Shown here piece after piece: positions 6,661-8,800 of a stretch of 8,800 nt of DNA; the stretch's first letter is position 1; each line of letters starts with the position of its first letter. The position numbers and the translations under genes are program-made. This DNA is from Porticoccaceae bacterium (GTDB lineage: Bacteria; Pseudomonadota; Gammaproteobacteria; Pseudomonadales; Porticoccaceae): the NCBI GenBank assembly GCA_019090225.1, contig JAHRWI010000126.1, forward strand, positions 1-8,800. The letters run 5' to 3'. The notes beneath the pieces are model-generated. The model saw only the letters and a list, made by a program, of their open reading frames with translations. It ran no database searches and had not been told where the DNA came from.

Positions 6661-6686
6661 CCTAATTTGCTATATTAGGTTAACTA
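6654..6686. promoter_or_regulatory. BirA-type biotin operator
   Basis: CTGTCAACC, 15 bases, GGTTAACTA. This matches the known bacterial BirA operator form TTGTnAACC-N14-16-GGTTnACAA, with one mismatch at the outer end of each arm. The inverted repeat is longer than the operator core: GTCAACCTAAT and ATTAGGTTAAC (6656-6666 and 6674-6684) pair at 10 of 11 positions. It overlaps the bioB -35, so biotinyl-5'-AMP-bound BirA dimer should shut off bioBFD when biotin is sufficient. It may also affect the divergent comF gene. birA itself is not in the window. Confidence 0.75.
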
Positions 6687-6700
6687 CACCCTAATGCAAG

Positions 6701-6729
6701 ATTAACCACGATCCTAATTAACCACGGTC
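6701..6729 (+). repeat. Direct repeat ATTAACCACGRTC in the comF leader
   Basis: ATTAACCACGATC (6701-6713) and ATTAACCACGGTC (6717-6729) are 12 of 13 identical with a 16-base period. A looser pair surrounds them: CTAATGCAAGAT (6691-6702) and CTAACGCAAGGAT (6729-6741). The TTAACCAC core is the inverted form of GTGGTTAA in the bioB leader (6519-6526). I see no good -35/-10 pair for comF nearby, so the repeats could be part of its control or simply local duplication. Confidence 0.5.
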
Positions 6730-6746
6730 TAACGCAAGGATGCAAA

Positions 6747-7529
6747 ATGACTGACAACGAGCGCTTCCGGCCAACCCCATGGCGTCTATTTTCGACCCGT
6801 TTCAGCTACATGCTGCTGCCGGGCCATTGCAAACTATGCAAATCCGATTCAATGCGCAGCCTGGATCTCTGTGCTCTGTGTGAAAGTGATCTGCCTGACA
6901 TCGGCGATCACTGCAATATTTGTAGCGAGCCTTCCGCAAACCCGTGGCCTAAGGCTCTTGCTAAGCCACTCACCTGTGGTAATTGTTTGAACCGTACGCC
7001 CTATTTTTCCCACGCGCACATTCCTTACCTCTATAAAGCACCGATTGACCGCTTACTTATTTCCTTCAAGTTTAAGGGCGACCTGGTCGCAGGCAAGGTG
7101 CTGGGCAAACTATTAAGCCAACACATTGAACAGTGCATCAAGCATGATCTTGCTGTACCTCAAGCAATCATCCCAGTACCTCTACATTGGTGGCGGCGCT
7201 TAGGCCGTGGTTTTAATCAGGCCCACGAACTCGCGATGACCTTAAGCAAGCACTTAAATATCCCCGTCAACAACAAATTGGTGCTGCGCAAAACTCATAC
7301 TAGCGCCCAGCATCATCTTAATCGCGAGCAGCGACTTCACAATCTCCGTGATGCCTTTTCTGTGAGTAGATATGCTTGTGCCGAACAGATTGAGGGTAAA
7401 TCATTCGCCATCGTTGATGATGTGCTAACCACCGGCAGTACCGCGAATGCAATTGCTAAATTATTGATTGATAATGGCGCAGCTCGAGTAGTGGTCTGGG
7501 CGGTGGCCCGGGCAGCACTGGAAAATTAA
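6747..7529 (+). CDS. comF: ComF family protein: double zinc ribbon plus phosphoribosyltransferase domain
   Basis: The 260-residue protein has two parts. The N-terminus holds four CxxC pairs (C28/C31, C42/C45, C56/C59, C77/C80), a double zinc ribbon. The C-terminus is a type I phosphoribosyltransferase fold with PVPLHWWRRLGRGFNQAHELA (143-163) and the PRPP-binding loop IVDDVLTTGST (222-232). This is the ComFC/GntX/YhgH architecture. Relatives are needed for natural DNA uptake in Bacillus and Haemophilus, acting on the cytoplasmic side with the ComFA-type helicase or in its absence; whether they catalyse a PRPP reaction is unclear. The start is supported by AAGGA six bases upstream of ATG 6747. 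It is divergent from bioB, as I recall in Pseudomonas, so the name rests on domain content and gene order, not on any evidence of competence here. Confidence 0.92.
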   Translation: MTDNERFRPTPWRLFSTRFSYMLLPGHCKLCKSDSMRSLDLCALCESDLPDIGDHCNICSEPSANPWPKALAKPLTCGNCLNRTPYFSHAHIPYLYKAPIDRLLISFKFKGDLVAGKVLGKLLSQHIEQCIKHDLAVPQAIIPVPLHWWRRLGRGFNQAHELAMTLSKHLNIPVNNKLVLRKTHTSAQHHLNREQRLHNLRDAFSVSRYACAEQIEGKSFAIVDDVLTTGSTANAIAKLLIDNGAARVVVWAVARAALEN

Positions 7530-7553
7530 CCACGCGAAGACGATAATCCGCCC

Positions 7554-8363
7554 ATGAATACTTTAAGCAATCCGTGCAACGAAACTCTCTGGCAAACGCT
7601 GGTAGAGGAAATCACCGTCACAGTGGGTGACGAGCCCTTGCTGGCAGGCTTTCTACACGCCACTATTCTGAATCATCGGGATATTGGCTCGGCACTGAGC
7701 TTTCATCTGGCTAATAAACTGCATAGCGATATCACCCCGGCACTTTTCCTAAGAGAAATATTTGATAACGCCTTTACCGATGACCCCGGCATCATCGACA
7801 GCGTGCGCTGCGATATTATTGCCAACTTTGAACGGGATTCGGCCTGCCAGCATTTCTCAACGCCGTTTCTGTACTACAAAGGTTTTCACGCTTTGGCTGC
7901 TTACCGAGTGGCCCACTGGTTATGGCAACAGCAGCGCCAATCTCTGGCTCTGGTTCTGCAAAACCGTATCTCTGTCGTATTTGGCGTCGATATTAACCCG
8001 GCCGCGACCATTGGCAAGGGCATCATGTTTGATCACGCGACGGCTCTGGTGATTGGAGAAACGGCGGTGGTGGAAGACTGCGTATCTATTATGCAGTCGG
8101 TGACTCTCGGCGGCACCGGCAAAGAAACCGGCGATCGCCATCCAAAAGTTCGGCGTGGTGTGTTGATCGGCCCCGGAGCAACCATCCTTGGCAATATCGA
8201 AATTGGCGAAGGCTCAAAAATTGCAGCGGCAAGCGTGGTATTGAAAGATGTACCACCCCACTCCATCGTCGCCGGGGTTCCAGGTAAAGTGGTCGGCACT
8301 ACCAGTAACGATGACCCGGCAGAAAAAATGGATCATGGCCTGGAGGGCTGCCAGAGCGACTAA
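7554..8363 (+). CDS. cysE: Serine O-acetyltransferase CysE
   Basis: Makes O-acetylserine from L-serine and acetyl-CoA, the entry to cysteine synthesis, in the cytoplasm, usually as a hexamer. The 269 residues match E. coli CysE (273). The N-terminal helical SATase domain (about 10-140, including NFERDSACQHFSTPFLYYKGFHALAAYR) is followed by a left-handed beta-helix of hexapeptide repeats: GVDINPAATIGKGIMFDHATALVIGE (144-169), IMQSVTLGGTGKETGDRHPKVRRGVLIGPGATILG and GSKIAAASVVLKDVPPHSIVAGVPGKVV. Catalytic residues are in place: D146 and H161 (E. coli D143 and H158) and H196 in GDRHPKVR. The short acidic tail after residue 250 is where feedback inhibition and CysK binding act in relatives; here it ends GCQSD, not the canonical Ile, so CysK docking is doubtful. 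It follows comF by 24 bases, so the two are probably co-transcribed; its own ribosome site is weak. Confidence 0.95.
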   Translation: MNTLSNPCNETLWQTLVEEITVTVGDEPLLAGFLHATILNHRDIGSALSFHLANKLHSDITPALFLREIFDNAFTDDPGIIDSVRCDIIANFERDSACQHFSTPFLYYKGFHALAAYRVAHWLWQQQRQSLALVLQNRISVVFGVDINPAATIGKGIMFDHATALVIGETAVVEDCVSIMQSVTLGGTGKETGDRHPKVRRGVLIGPGATILGNIEIGEGSKIAAASVVLKDVPPHSIVAGVPGKVVGTTSNDDPAEKMDHGLEGCQSD

Positions 8364-8380
8364 GTCCTATCTCTATAATT

Positions 8381-8800
8381 CTAGTTTCGAACAAGATCCA
8401 CAAACGGCAATACTGCACTGATATTGCTTACGCCGAGTAAGTTCATTAGCAAACGATCAAAGCCTATTGCCACGCCCGCACAGGGTGGCAAACCAGCGCT
8501 CATCGCCGCCAGCATGTGCTCGTCCGGCTCCATTTCCTCCTTTCCGATGGTGTGTCGCTGCGCATTATCGGCGGCAAAGCGGCCTCGTAGTTCCACGGCG
8601 TCGGTGAGTTCGTAGTAGCCATTCCCCAGCTCGATACGATCCAAAAACACTTCGAACCGACGAGCACAGTGCACACCATCATTATCGATAAAAGTTTCGG
8701 CTAGCGCTGCCTGACAAGCCGGATAATCGTAGACAAATACCACGCCCTTCGGAAGCGATGGTTCGATACGCAAACTGAAGATCAAATCGAGGCAAGTCGA
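8381..8800 (-). CDS. epmA: EF-P--(R)-beta-lysine ligase EpmA (partial, C-terminal 139 residues)
   Basis: C-terminal part of the class II lysyl-tRNA synthetase-like enzyme (YjeA/PoxA/GenX) that attaches beta-lysine to elongation factor P, helping ribosomes pass polyproline stretches. The frame is open from the right window edge to TAG at 8381. It shows RIEPSLPKGVVFVYDYPACQAALAE, RFEVFLDRIELGNGYYELTDA, an RGRFAADNAQR segment and class II motif 3 as GVAIGFDRLLMNLLG near the end, closely following the E. coli layout RIEP-FVYDFPASQAAL-ERFEVY-GIELANGFHELTDA-GVALGVDRL. The absence of an anticodon-binding domain cannot be seen here because the N-terminus is outside the window; the assignment to EpmA over LysS rests on the FVYDYPA and NGYYELTDA wording. 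It converges on cysE, with 17 bases between stops and no visible terminator. Confidence 0.93.
   Translation of the reverse strand, partial: STCLDLIFSLRIEPSLPKGVVFVYDYPACQAALAETFIDNDGVHCARRFEVFLDRIELGNGYYELTDAVELRGRFAADNAQRHTIGKEEMEPDEHMLAAMSAGLPPCAGVAIGFDRLLMNLLGVSNISAVLPFVDLVRN

Noticed and set aside
8364..8380. Bidirectional terminator between cysE and epmA
   Set aside because: Only 17 bases separate the stop codons, with no inverted repeat or T run.

Overview
The window reads as chromosomal DNA of a gammaproteobacterium, probably a marine or aquatic relative of the Pseudomonadales/Cellvibrionales. The evidence is a leftward bioB-bioF-bioD cluster facing a ComF-family gene, a DUF3094 small membrane protein (a family I know only from gammaproteobacteria), a CysE of the Escherichia coli type and an EpmA (YjeA) gene. 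Base composition looks balanced, and I see no insertion sequence, tRNA, rRNA, CRISPR array or phage gene. The genus cannot be named from this sequence alone.

Layout. Everything from 6482 down to 1 is on the minus strand, so it is transcribed leftwards: bioB (6482-5445), bioF (5421-4249), bioD (4234-3542, overlapping bioF if an earlier ATG is used), a 218-base gap, a large FadE/DmdC-type acyl-CoA dehydrogenase (3323-1513) broken by an apparent one-base frameshift near 2494-2501, a 62-residue DUF3094 membrane protein (1513-1325) whose GTG overlaps the dehydrogenase stop codon, a 270-base non-coding gap, and a second acyl-CoA dehydrogenase (1054 to beyond base 1). Rightwards from 6747 come comF (6747-7529) and cysE (7554-8363), 24 bases apart. 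A partial epmA (8381 to beyond 8800) converges on cysE with 17 bases between the stop codons.

Function. BioF, BioD and BioB perform the last steps of biotin synthesis (pimeloyl thioester to KAPA, then DAPA to dethiobiotin, then dethiobiotin to biotin). bioA, bioH and bioC are absent here; bioH and bioC normally sit between bioF and bioD in related genomes. The divergent bioB/comF region carries a convincing BirA-type operator (6654-6686) over the -35 of a good sigma70 promoter for bioB (TTGACA, 16 bases, TATCAT). This implies repression by biotinyl-AMP-loaded BirA. The bioB leader also holds three tandem 14-base repeats, one of which contains a perfect BirA half-site. The two dehydrogenases act in acyl-CoA (fatty or branched-chain) oxidation.

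I found no credible new defence, mobile or secretion system. The observations most worth checking are the frameshifted dehydrogenase, the bioB control region with its repeats, and the incomplete biotin cluster.
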